Shown in pieces: positions 52,144-61,600 of a stretch of DNA of 64,000 nt. Below the pieces are notes generated by a model. The model was not told where the DNA came from. It saw nothing but the letters and a program-made list of their open reading frames with translations, and searched no databases. The translations under genes and the position numbers were made by a program. The DNA is from Planctomycetota bacterium (GTDB lineage: Bacteria; Planctomycetota; UBA1135; GCA-002686595), in contig PKCK01000029.1 of assembly GCA_002862085.1 (NCBI GenBank), positions 1-64,000 on the forward strand. Direction: 5' to 3'. The first letter of the stretch is position 1. Every line of letters starts with the position of its first letter.

Positions 52144-53844
52144 ATGCGCTCCGACCTCGAGATCGCCCGCGACGTCGCCCTCAAGCCCATCCAGGACGTC
52201 GCCGCCGACTACGGAATCTCCAGCGACGCCCTCGAGCCCTATGGCAAGCACATGGCGAAGGTGGACCACCGTCTCGCCGAGGCGAGCAGCGGCGGCGACG
52301 CGCACTCGAAGTACGTGGTCGTCACCGCGATCACGCCGACGCCCGCGGGCGAGGGCAAGACGGTCCACACCGTGGGCCTCTCGCTGGCGCTCAACAAGAT
52401 CGGCAAGAGAGCCGCCTGCGCGATCCGCCAGCCCTCGATGGGCCCGGTGTTCGGGATCAAGGGCGGCGCCGCGGGCGGCGGCCACAGTCAGGTCGTGCCC
52501 ATGGAGGACTTCAACCTCCACCTGACCGGCGACTTCCACGCGGTCACGGCGGCCAACAACCTCTTGAGCGCGGCGATCGACGCCTCGATCCTCCTGGACA
52601 ACCCGCTGGACATCGACCCGGACACCGTCACGTGGCGACGCGTCCTCGACGTCAACGATCGGGCGCTCCGCCAGATCACGACCGGGCTCGGCGGGCCGAA
52701 GAACGGCGTGCCCCAGGAGACCGGCTTCGACATCACGTCGGCGTCGGAGGTCATGGCCGTGCTCGGGATGAGCTCGGACCTCGCCGACGTGCGCCGACGG
52801 CTCGGGAGCATCGTGATCGGCGCCAACCGCGCGGGCGAACCCGTGACCGCGGACGACCTCGAGGCAGCCGGCGCCATGGCCGCCGTCCTGCGCCGAGCCA
52901 TCGACCCCACGGTCATGCAGACGACCGAGGGCACCCTCGCCTTCGTGCACACGGGCCCCTTCGCGAACATCGCCCACGGCAACTCCTCCATCGTCGCGGA
53001 CCGCGTCGCGGCGCCCCATGTCGACTACCTCGTCACCGAAGCCGGCTTCGGCGCCGACATGGGCGCCGAGAAGTTCTTCGACATCAAGTGCCGCGCGTCC
53101 GGCATGGCGCCGGACGCGGTCCTGCTCGTGGCGACGATCCGCGCGCTGAAGGTCCACTCCGGCCACTTCCCGACCAAACAGGGCCGGCCCCTCCCGCCCG
53201 AGCTCTTCGAGGAGAGCGTCGCAGCCGTCACCGAGGGCTGCGAGAACCTCGAGGCGCAGATCGAGAACGTTCGGAGCTTCGGCGTGCCGGTGGTCGTCGC
53301 CATCAACCGGTTTCCCACCGACACCGACGCGGAGATCGCCGCGGTGAAGGCGCGAGCGCTCGCCGCCGGTGCGCGCGCGGCGGAGGTCTCCGAGGTCCAC
53401 GGGAAGGGAGGCGCCGGGGGACAGGCCATCGCCGAGGCCATCGTCGACGCCGCCGAGTCCGGAGAGGCCGACTTCCGCTTCGCGTACGAGGACTCACTGC
53501 CCCTGACGGACAAGGTCGAGCGTCTCGCCCTCGGCCTCTACGGCGCGGGCTCGGTCGAGTTCTCCCCGGCCGCGCGCGCCACGTTCGAACGGCTCCATCG
53601 TCAGGGCTACGGAGACCTGCCGATCTGCGTCGCCAAGACCCAGTACAGCCTCTCCCACGACGCCCAGTTCAAGGGCCGACCGAAGGGCTTCGTCTTCCCC
53701 GTGCGCGAGGCGCGCCTCGCCGCGGGCGCCGGCTTCGTCGTCGTCTACGCCGGAGCGATCATGACCATGCCCGGCCTCGGCCGGACCCCTGCGTACAGGC
53801 AGGTCGACCTGGACGGCGACGGCCAGGTCGTGGGGCTGTTCTGA
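52144..53844 (+). CDS. fhs: Formate--tetrahydrofolate ligase
   Basis: 566 residues from the ATG at 52144 (MRSDLEIARDVALKPIQDVAADYGI), which is the family N-terminus, ahead of the ATP-binding P-loop TPTPAGEGKT. Other family segments: IRQPSMGPVFGIKGGAAGGG, NLHLTGDFHAVTAANNLLSA, TEAGFGADMGAEKFFDIKC, RALKVHSGHFP. Length matches the family (about 555-560). It condenses formate with THF using ATP to give 10-formyl-THF for purine and one-carbon metabolism, or in reverse yields ATP. No other C1-THF genes are adjacent. It ends 32 nt from the convergent peroxidase stop. Confidence 0.97.
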   Translation: MRSDLEIARDVALKPIQDVAADYGISSDALEPYGKHMAKVDHRLAEASSGGDAHSKYVVVTAITPTPAGEGKTVHTVGLSLALNKIGKRAACAIRQPSMGPVFGIKGGAAGGGHSQVVPMEDFNLHLTGDFHAVTAANNLLSAAIDASILLDNPLDIDPDTVTWRRVLDVNDRALRQITTGLGGPKNGVPQETGFDITSASEVMAVLGMSSDLADVRRRLGSIVIGANRAGEPVTADDLEAAGAMAAVLRRAIDPTVMQTTEGTLAFVHTGPFANIAHGNSSIVADRVAAPHVDYLVTEAGFGADMGAEKFFDIKCRASGMAPDAVLLVATIRALKVHSGHFPTKQGRPLPPELFEESVAAVTEGCENLEAQIENVRSFGVPVVVAINRFPTDTDAEIAAVKARALAAGARAAEVSEVHGKGGAGGQAIAEAIVDAAESGEADFRFAYEDSLPLTDKVERLALGLYGAGSVEFSPAARATFERLHRQGYGDLPICVAKTQYSLSHDAQFKGRPKGFVFPVREARLAAGAGFVVVYAGAIMTMPGLGRTPAYRQVDLDGDGQVVGLF

Positions 53845-53853
53845 TCGGATCGG

Positions 53854-53869
53854 GGGGGCGAAGGCCCCC
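53854..53869. terminator. GC hairpin between convergent genes
   Basis: GGGGGC-GAAG-GCCCCC, a 6-bp stem with a GNRA-like loop, lies between the fhs stop (53844) and the peroxidase stop (53876). No U-tract is present. Confidence 0.4.
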
Positions 53870-53875
53870 GCCCCC

Positions 53876-55510
53876 TCAGTGGATCTCGACCTCGGCCCAG
53901 CGCGTACGCGCCACGCCGTTCACCGCGCCGGGGTCCCGGACGAGGCCGCGGAAGTAGAGCTTCGTCCCCGACAGGGCGGGGTCGAGGGGGATCGGACGAT
54001 GCCACGTCCCGTGGCCCCCGCCCGCGCCGCCAGGCGCCAGGCCTCGCTGTCCGAGGAACGCCATCGGCGTCCGAACCGTCGGGGTCCCGCCGGGCGCTCC
54101 GCCGGGGAGCGAGAGGGCCATGCCGACCGCCGCAGGGGCTCCGCCGAGCCCGCTGTGCATCACGACCCGGAACTCCTCGGCGCCGGGGTAGGCGGGGGAC
54201 TCGATCGAGAGTTCGGGGTCGATGCCGCCGCTGCCGGTGACCGCAGCACCCACGGCCGCCGCCGCGGGCCGCCGCTCGCTCGCCAGGGTGGGGCGATCGA
54301 AGGGCGGCAGCTCCTGGGCGACGCGCGGGTCGGTCAGGCCGTTCTGGATGAAGGCGGTGATGTTCGAGGCCGTCGAGGGCGCCATGAACACGCCGTTCAT
54401 GAGCGGGTCCTTGTTGTCCAGGAAGAACCCACCGCCCTGGTTGTAGAAGAAGATCGAGAGGAACAGCGAGCTGAAGGTGGGGTCGCCGTTGTGGAAGAAG
54501 CGCGTGCGGAGGCCGGCGTTGCGCAGGCTCGGCACCTTGAACTTGCCGCGGTCGGAGAAGAGCCCCGTCACCGAGCGGCGGCCGTCGTCCTCGGCGATGT
54601 CACGCAGCCCGAGGTTCCGGTAGCTGCCGTCCGAGAAGAGCGGGGGCGCGTGGCAGATGGCGCAGCGCAGTCCGTTGGACATGAACGCGTTGAGCCCCTG
54701 ACGCTCCTGCGAGGTGAGCGCGCTCGTCTGTCCGGCGATGTAGAGGTCCCAGGGGGTCTGGTCGGGGTTGAGCGTGCGCTGGTAGCTGGCCAGCGCGAAT
54801 CCGATGCGCTCGGCGGTGATGGCCGGATCGCCGAAGGCGTCAGCGAACAATCCGGGGTAGTCGTAGTGCGTCTGGATCGCACCCGCGACGTCGGCCGGAA
54901 CGTTGGTGGCGAGGGCGAGGGGCACGACGCGCTCGAGCTTGGAGCGCACGTCGTCCCAGGTGCGACCCTCGTCCGCCATCTCGACGAACGAGAGGATCGG
55001 CCCGACCGACTGCGACTCGAGGGCACCACCGGACGCGATGCTGACCGCGCCGGTCTCCGGGTTGATGAAGGTCGTGCCCGCGCGGCCGTCCCAGAAGAGC
55101 TCGGCGAAGTGACCCGCGCCGATCATCGACGGCGAGCGACGGCCGGTCACCTGGGGCGCGAAGCCGGAGATCGCATCGGGCAGGACCTCGCCGGCGGAGC
55201 TGGCGCGATGCACGCCCTCCGACGCGAAGCGGTCGTCCGGCGTGCCGTACACGCCGTCGATCCCGGGGTGGCGGCTGCCCATGTCGAGCCGCGGATCCGA
55301 TCCGCCCGCCGCGGGGATGTGGCAGGTCCCGCACGCCACCGCGTTGTCGCTCGAGAGTTGCTCGTCCCAGAAGAGCGCCTTGCCGAGCAGGCGCTTCGAC
55401 TCCGTGAGGGGGTTCTCCGGCGGCTCGGGAGCGGGGCCGAGCTGGGCGGCCGCGGGAGCGCAGAGCAGTCCGGCGAGGACGAGGCGTGCTTGGAGGGAAG
55501 GGAGGCTCAT
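53876..55510 (-). CDS. Di-heme cytochrome c peroxidase/MauG family protein
   Basis: 544 residues from the ATG at 55510 with signal peptide MSLPSLQARLVLAGLLCAPAAAQ. Two heme c motifs are visible: CGTCHIPAAGG (about 72) and CAICHAPPLFSD (about 300). The family segments SLRNAGLRTRFFHNGDPTFSSL and GFFLDNKDPLMNG surround the peroxidatic region. The protein reduces peroxide with cytochrome electrons or modifies other proteins in the MauG manner. It extends about 130 residues past the second heme domain with a Gly/Pro-rich, beta-like C-terminal tail. It is divergent from abgT across 71 bp. Confidence 0.87.
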   Translation of the reverse strand: MSLPSLQARLVLAGLLCAPAAAQLGPAPEPPENPLTESKRLLGKALFWDEQLSSDNAVACGTCHIPAAGGSDPRLDMGSRHPGIDGVYGTPDDRFASEGVHRASSAGEVLPDAISGFAPQVTGRRSPSMIGAGHFAELFWDGRAGTTFINPETGAVSIASGGALESQSVGPILSFVEMADEGRTWDDVRSKLERVVPLALATNVPADVAGAIQTHYDYPGLFADAFGDPAITAERIGFALASYQRTLNPDQTPWDLYIAGQTSALTSQERQGLNAFMSNGLRCAICHAPPLFSDGSYRNLGLRDIAEDDGRRSVTGLFSDRGKFKVPSLRNAGLRTRFFHNGDPTFSSLFLSIFFYNQGGGFFLDNKDPLMNGVFMAPSTASNITAFIQNGLTDPRVAQELPPFDRPTLASERRPAAAAVGAAVTGSGGIDPELSIESPAYPGAEEFRVVMHSGLGGAPAAVGMALSLPGGAPGGTPTVRTPMAFLGQRGLAPGGAGGGHGTWHRPIPLDPALSGTKLYFRGLVRDPGAVNGVARTRWAEVEIH

Positions 55511-55581
55511 GCGCTTGATGGTATCCGGCCGGCCGGCGGCTGGCACGATGACTCACCCCGGTCATTCATTACGCTGCAGGC

Positions 55582-57249
55582 ATGACCCAGGACGACCCTT
55601 CCCAAAACGAACCGCAGAGCGAGATGACGACCACCGGGGGCTTCCTCGGCTGGATCGAGAGGATCGGGAACAAGCTCCCCGACCCTGCGACACTTTTCCT
55701 CATGGGGACCCTCGGGATCATGGTCCTGAGCGCGGTGGCGGTGGCCATGGACTGGAGCGTGACCCATGAGCTGCCGCGCGTGGTCGAGGGCTCGGACGAG
55801 GTCGTCTGGGAGGTTCAGTACGAGACCACGACAGTGACGCTCGAGGACGGGACGACCGAGGAGCGGGACGTGCCCAAAGTGTCGCAGCCGACGAGCCTGC
55901 TCACGGCCGAGGGCATCTACTGGCTGCTGAAGAACCTCGTGAAGAACTTCATGGAGTTCCCGCCGCTGGGGATCGTGCTCGTCGGGATGATCGGGATCGG
56001 GCTCGCCGAGCGGGTGGGACTCGTGGCGGTGCTCCTGAAGTACCTGATGCTGCTCGTTCCGCGGGCGCTCCTGACGCCCGCCATGGTGTTCCTGGGGATC
56101 ATGAGCTCCATGGGCATCGACGCCGGCTACGTCGTCCTCCCGCCCCTCGCCGCGATGCTCTACCGCGCGGTGGGCCGCTCGCCCATGGCGGGCATCGCCG
56201 CCGTCTTCGCAGGGGTCGCGGCCGGGTTCAACGCGAACCTGTTCATCACGGGCCTCGACCCGATGCTCGCGAAGTTCACCCAGGAGGGAGCGCAGGTCCT
56301 CGACGCGAGCTACGAGGTCGCCGCGACCTGCAACTGGTGGTTCGCCATCGCGTCGACGTTCGTGATCACGCTGGCCGGCTGGTTCACGACCTCGGTCTTC
56401 GTCGAGCGCCGCTTCAAGCGCGCCGCGCCGGAGGACGGCGGCCCCGTGCCGGTCACCGACGAGGAGCTGAAAGCCCAGGAGATCAAGCCCGAGGAGAAGA
56501 GCGCCCTGCTCTGGGCCTTCGGTTCCCTCGGCCTGGTCCTCGCGATCGTCGTCGCCTCCGTCCTGATCCCCGGCTGGGCGCTCCACGGAACCGACGGGCC
56601 CTTCGAGAAGTGGGTCGGCCGCATCGTTCCGATCCTGTTCTTCTGCTTCACCGTCCCGAGCCTCGTCTACGGGGTGCGGATCAAGACGATCAGGAACGAC
56701 AAGGACGCCGCGAAGATGATGGTCGACGCGATCGCCGCCATGGCGCCGATCATCGTCCTCGCCTTCTTCGCCGCGCAGTTCATCGAGTGCTTCCAGTACT
56801 CCGGTCTCGACCGCATGGCGGCCCTCGCCGGAGGCCAGGCCCTCGGCAAGGCGGAGCTGGAGACCGGCGTGCTGATCGTCGCCTTCATCGCAGTGACGGT
56901 CAGCTTCAACATGTTCGTGGGCTCGATGAGCGCGAAGTACGCCATGTTCGCGCCCATCTTCGTACCGATGTTCATGCTCGTCGGCATCTCCCCCGAGCTG
57001 ACCCAGGCCGCCTACCGCATCGGTGACTCGGTCTCGAACATCATCACGCCGCTCAACGCCTACCTGATCATCGTCCTCGTGTTCATGCGGCAGGTCATGC
57101 CGAAGGCCGGCATGGGCACGCTGATCGCGACGATGCTCCCCTACACGATCGTGTTCGGCATCGTCTGGACCCTGCTCATCCTCGGATGGATCGAGCTGGG
57201 CTGGGACCTCGGGAAGGACGGGCCGCTGACCTACGACCCGCTGCGCTGA
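55582..57249 (+). CDS. AbgT family transporter
   Basis: 555 residues, integral membrane. The family signatures are visible: IERIGNKLPDPATLFLMGTLGI near the N-terminus, GIMSSMGIDAGYVVLPPLAAMLY, GVAAGFNANLFITGLDPML, ATCNWWFAIASTFVIT and NMFVGSMSAKYAMFAPIFVPMFMLVGISPELTQAAYRIGDS. AbgT proteins carry p-aminobenzoyl-glutamate or export antimetabolites such as sulfonamides; which one applies here is not known. The soluble loop of about residues 63-105 between the first helices is unusually long. A strong hairpin follows the stop. Confidence 0.9.
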   Translation: MTQDDPSQNEPQSEMTTTGGFLGWIERIGNKLPDPATLFLMGTLGIMVLSAVAVAMDWSVTHELPRVVEGSDEVVWEVQYETTTVTLEDGTTEERDVPKVSQPTSLLTAEGIYWLLKNLVKNFMEFPPLGIVLVGMIGIGLAERVGLVAVLLKYLMLLVPRALLTPAMVFLGIMSSMGIDAGYVVLPPLAAMLYRAVGRSPMAGIAAVFAGVAAGFNANLFITGLDPMLAKFTQEGAQVLDASYEVAATCNWWFAIASTFVITLAGWFTTSVFVERRFKRAAPEDGGPVPVTDEELKAQEIKPEEKSALLWAFGSLGLVLAIVVASVLIPGWALHGTDGPFEKWVGRIVPILFFCFTVPSLVYGVRIKTIRNDKDAAKMMVDAIAAMAPIIVLAFFAAQFIECFQYSGLDRMAALAGGQALGKAELETGVLIVAFIAVTVSFNMFVGSMSAKYAMFAPIFVPMFMLVGISPELTQAAYRIGDSVSNIITPLNAYLIIVLVFMRQVMPKAGMGTLIATMLPYTIVFGIVWTLLILGWIELGWDLGKDGPLTYDPLR

Positions 57250-57279
57250 TCCCGGAACCGGGTACGGCGCCGAACGAAC

Positions 57280-57314
57280 GCGGGGCGCCTCCGGCAGGTC
57301 CGGAGGCGCCCCGC
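57280..57314. terminator. Perfect 15-bp hairpin between abgT and the selenoprotein gene
   Basis: GCGGGGCGCCTCCGG-CAGGT-CCGGAGGCGCCCCGC. It lies 30 nt after the abgT stop and 21 nt before the convergent thioredoxin-like stop, and is likely a bidirectional terminator. No U-tract is present. Confidence 0.7.
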
Positions 57315-57335
57315 GGCGCGTCGTCACGAGGTGGC

Positions 57336-58469
57336 TCAGCGCTTGCTGGCCTTCTCCATCTCGGCGACGAGGCGCTCGGCGACCTTGGTCGCCTCCTGGC
57401 CGTTGTGACCGCGGTAGTGGATCTTGCGCTCGGCGTCGAGGACGACGATCGTCGGCCAGCCGCGGACGTACCAGGCGTCCGAGATCTTCGGGCCCTTGCC
57501 CTCCGGCTGGTTCTGGAAACTGCGCCAGTTGAGTTCGTTCTCCTTCACCGCCTTCTTCGCACGCTCGAGGCTGTCACTGTTGACGCCGATGAGGGCGAAG
57601 GGCTTGTCCTTCATTTCGATGACGAGCGACCGCTCGTGGGGGTACATGGCCCTGCAAGGGCCTCACCAGTCTCCCCAGAAGTCGAGGAAGACGACCTTCC
57701 CCTCGTAGTCGCTGAGCTTGAAGTCGGAGCCGCCGAGGTCGATGCCCTCGATGTCCGGCGCGACCTTGCCGATGGCGAACTCGATACGCGCCATGACCTG
57801 GCCGCGCCAGGTCCGGCTCAGCGTCTCGTCATCCGCCGCTTCGACGAGCGCCTCGGTCTCCGCGAACGCGGTCTGGAAGTCCTCCGAATCGATGTCTCCA
57901 CCGCTCAGGGTCTCGGAGTGGCGGGCGTAGGTCGCCCACGCCTTGACGCCGGGATGCCCGTTCTCCGCGCGGAGCGCGTCGAGGAAGCGCATCGCCTCGT
58001 CATCACCCAGCGTGCGCGCCAGACGCGGCAGCGTCGGCGCGATGGGCTCGAGTCTCTCGCTCCCGAGGTGGGAGGCGGTGATCGTCGCGACCGCGGAGGT
58101 CACGTGCGCCTTCTCGACGCCGCTCGTGACGACCCAGCCGAGGAAGGGCACCGCGTCGTCGGTGCCGGCGTAGTCGGCCGCGGCCTCGAGGAACTTCGCG
58201 CCGTACTCGATCGCGGGGCTGGGCGGGCGCGCCGGCGGTTGCTCACCGGCCTCGCGCGCGGCGAAGTAGGCCTTGCGCCAGGCCTGACTCCACTCGGAGA
58301 TGGCCTCGCCGGCCTCCTCGTCGAGGGCCTCGTAGCGCTCCGCCGCGTCGTCGACGACGCGCGCGACCGGAGCCGTCCCGCCGCTCGGGGGCGCCGCCGC
58401 GGTGGCCAGTCCGGCCACCACGAGCGCCGCGGGGAGCAGCATGGCTGTGGAAGGGTTGGGCAGTTTCAT
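57336..58469 (-). CDS. Thioredoxin-like (TlpA-type) selenoprotein, UGPC active site; in-frame TGA at 57663-57665
   Basis: The track shows two minus ORFs, 57663-58469 and 57336-57647. They are in one frame, joined as ...VVFLDFWGDW-TGA-GPCRAMYPHERSLV.... TGA falls exactly on the first Cys of the thioredoxin CGPC motif. Read through, the product has 377 residues, with Sec at about 269. Residues 1-30 are a signal peptide (MKLPNPSTAMLLPAALVVAGLATAAA). Residues about 40-230 are a helical TlpA-like leader, and about 230-377 a complete thioredoxin fold (VRGWPTIVVLDAERKIHYRG contains the cis-Pro). It is probably a periplasmic thiol-disulfide oxidoreductase. The alternative is a pseudogene or TGC-to-TGA error, which the conserved flanks and the downstream hairpin make less likely. 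Confidence 0.82.
57622..57637 (-). promoter_or_regulatory. Candidate bacterial SECIS element
   Basis: The mRNA reads ACGAGC-GGUC-GCUCGU, a 6-bp stem with a GGUC loop. The loop begins 32 nt after the UGA, inside the distance range I recall for bacterial SECIS elements (roughly 16-37 nt). The GGUC tetraloop is the same as in E. coli fdhF. The fdhF bulged U is absent. A second hairpin, GGCCCU-UGC-AGGGCC (57648-57662), starts right after the UGA. Confidence 0.7.
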
Positions 58470-58616
58470 GCCCCGAGCGTAGCGCGCCCCGCGATCCTCG
58501 CGAGGCCCTCCGTGCCGTCCCGTGCGATCGCGCGATCATCAGGCGGCGCGGCCCCCGCCGAGAGCGCCTGAGACGGGGTCCGAACGGTCCGCGGAGCGCC
58601 ATCCTCGATGGAGAGC

Positions 58617-61600
58617 TCAGCGACGCCGGTCGAGCATCCCCAAACGACTCCGGCTCCAGCCGAGGAGCGGCGCGAAGTTGAACGAGATGGTCGTGCTCCC
58701 CTCACCGGCGCGATCGCGGATCGACATGTCGAAGACGAAGTCGTGGCTGAAGCGGCGGAGCACGCCCTCGACGAAGAGCTGCTGGTCCGTCAGCAGATCG
58801 TGGACGTATCGGGTCTCGACCTCCCACTTCGGGTCGACGCGCCAGCGCGTGAGCAGGCCCGCCGTCTCGTAGAGTTCGAGAGCGTCGATCGCGCGCGCCT
58901 GGCTGTACTGAAGCTCCGCGAGGAAGTCCTCGTCGGGGCGGATGGCGAGGGCGCTGCGGGAGTAGATCGTCTCGCCGCGCTCCATGTCGTAGCGCGCGTC
59001 GTGGCGAAGCCCGATCTGTCCGACGCCGCGGCCGTAGCGCGTGATGTACTCGGTCAGGATCCCCAGCTCGGTGCGATCGTCGAGGCCGCGCTCGCGATCG
59101 GTGCGCAGGATCCCGCGCACATCGAGGTCGAAGTTCTCGAAGGTCGCCGGACGCACCCACAGCGCGCGCAGGCCCGCCTCGTAGATCGCACCGTCGTAGG
59201 GGTCGTCGATCGCGTCCAGGGGGATCGGCGTCCGGTCGGTCTCCTCGTAGACCACGTCAGCGGAGGCGGCGAAGCGCGGCGCGAGGGTGTGGAGATAGCC
59301 GTCACCGGTGACCTTGTGCAGGATCGTCGAGAGTTCGGCGCCCGCCCGTACGCCGCCCCGGGCCGCATCTCCACCCTCGTTGAGCGTGTCCGTCCACGCC
59401 GTACCGCGCGCCTCGACGAAGGGCGTCGCCTTGACGCCCGAGTAGGGGGTCTGGACGGGCAGCGAGACGCGCTGCCGCAGGTCGGCGCGGCCCGTCTCCG
59501 CGTCACCGATGGCGGGGTCCGCACCGCCGGGGAGGCTCGAGAAGATGTCGCGCTCGCGCTCGCCCTGGCGCCGCCTGTAGTAGCCCGCCTCGAAGGTGCC
59601 GCCCCAGAGGAGCGGCGTCCCCGTGAAGCTGCCGATGCTCCGCTCACCGCGATAGGCGAGGAACGACGGAAGCTCCTCCTTCTGGCTTCGGAAGTCGTTG
59701 ACACGCCCCTGGACGCCCGCCGTGAGGTAGTCCGCGCCGAAGGACTTGCGCCAGCGGAGGAAGGTGTCGCGCTGCTCGAAGCGGAGGAACTCGTTCTCGT
59801 AGAACTCGGGCTGCGCGCCGGCGTCCGTCTGGGACGAGAAGGCGACGTCGAGCCACTCGCCGCGCACGATCGGGTAGCGACTGCGGACGTAGCCCCAGAG
59901 GCGCAGCTCGTCCCGCTCCGACTCGGGGACCCTGATCACGCCACGGTCCCGACCACGATCGGGGATCCCGCCGAGGAAGGCGTCGAGCCGGAAGTCCTCG
60001 TCGGGCTCGTTCCCGGGCTCGCGCTCCCGCAGGGAGAGCCCCATTCCGATGAGCGGCCCCCGGCTCCCGAGCCACTGGGCCTGGGTGTCCCACTTGCCCT
60101 TCAGGTGCTCGGGATCCATTCCGATCCGCTCGGCGATCCACTCGCCCGCCTTGCCGATGTCGAAGCGGAACGCGGCCCCCAGGACGGTGCCGAAGCGCGC
60201 CGTGCGTGCGATCGCGATGTCACGCAGCGGCGTCACCTCGCCGGCTTCGTTCTCGAAGCCCTCCACGCCGAACTCATCGTCCAGAACGAGGTTGCCGATC
60301 GAGGGCAGCGGCAGCTGGAAGCCGTCCTGGAACTTCAGCTGGTTCCCCCGCGCGGCGAAGCGCCAGCCCCCGTCGCGCCGGGGCTCGAGGCGGAACAGAC
60401 GCGTCCGCACGACGAAGTGCGGGACATCGTGATCGCAGGTCGTCAAGGTCGCGCCGTTCGCCGTGAGCGCTCCCTCCTCGCTCGTCTCGAACCGCTCCGT
60501 GCGAACCCGCAGAGGGACCTCCTCGCCGCGGCTCTGCAGCGGATAGACGAGCTCGGCGTCCTCCAGCCACGCGACCGACTTCTGGAGATCGATGTAGAGG
60601 CGGGACCCCTTCGCCGCGCGCTGGTCCGCCCTGGCGATCTCGACGCCACCCTCCATGAAGACCGCCCGCGCGTAGCGGGCGTACTTCTCGCTCTGGATCT
60701 CGAAGAGGAGCTCCGCCAAGAAGTTCGGTTTCTCGGCGCCGCCCACCTGAACGGGCGAAGCGTTCGCCGGATCCCGCAGATCGCTCCCGGCCCGACTCCA
60801 CGCGGCTCGATCGACCCACAGCGCGAGATAGTCGGCCCGCGCGCTGTCGTCGCCCGCTGTGATCAGGGGCGCGACCAGGGTGATCATCACCTCGTCCCCC
60901 ACCACCTTCGACTCGATCGACGCGCACTCGAGGCTCCACGGCTGCTCCGCCGTTCCGCCGCGTACCACCGGGCTGGCGGCGTCGATGAGCAGGTCGCGGC
61001 TGCCCCCCGAGAGCAACGCTCCGACGTCGAGCCAGAGCACGTCCGCGTCGAAGGTGATTCCTGACTCCGGAAGCTCCATGCTCGCCTGCTCGAGCCGCAG
61101 CCGCTGCTTCTCGGGGTCCTGGTAGGAGTTCGGCGCCCTGATCCGGAGGGTCGGCAGGTTGACCTCGAAGGGCCCGCCGATCTGCGTCCGGCCAATATCG
61201 ATGCCGTCGTCGTCCTGGCTCTCCTGCGAGGCGGCGACGGGCTCCTGGAGCGGGACCGGCTCGAAGGGCCCGATGGTGCGCTGGCTCTGCCCGTCGTCGT
61301 TCGAGCCTCGCGCCCTCTTGAGCTGCTGGGTGTCGACCTCGACGAAGCCGAGGCTGATGTCCGGTCGACCAGCGCGATTCCCCTCGACGAAGCCCTGGAA
61401 GCCCTCGTCGAAGACGACCGTCTCGTCCGTCGCGACGAGGTGACCCGCGGTGATCCGCTCGAAGGACACTCCGAGATCGGGGAACTCGACGGGGTCCGTC
61501 AGGTCCAGCTCCGGCTCGGCCGCCTCGAGGCGTTCGTCCTGGAACTGGAGCTCCCTCGCCACGAGCGTGTACGGCAGGCCGTTTCCGGGCATGACGCCGG

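Noticed and set aside
57336-57647. Separate 103-aa ORF (MYPHERSLV...) annotated as its own small thioredoxin-like gene
   Set aside because: It lacks the N-terminal beta strand and the first active-site residue of a thioredoxin fold, and is in frame with the upstream ORF across one TGA. Treated as part of the selenoprotein gene.
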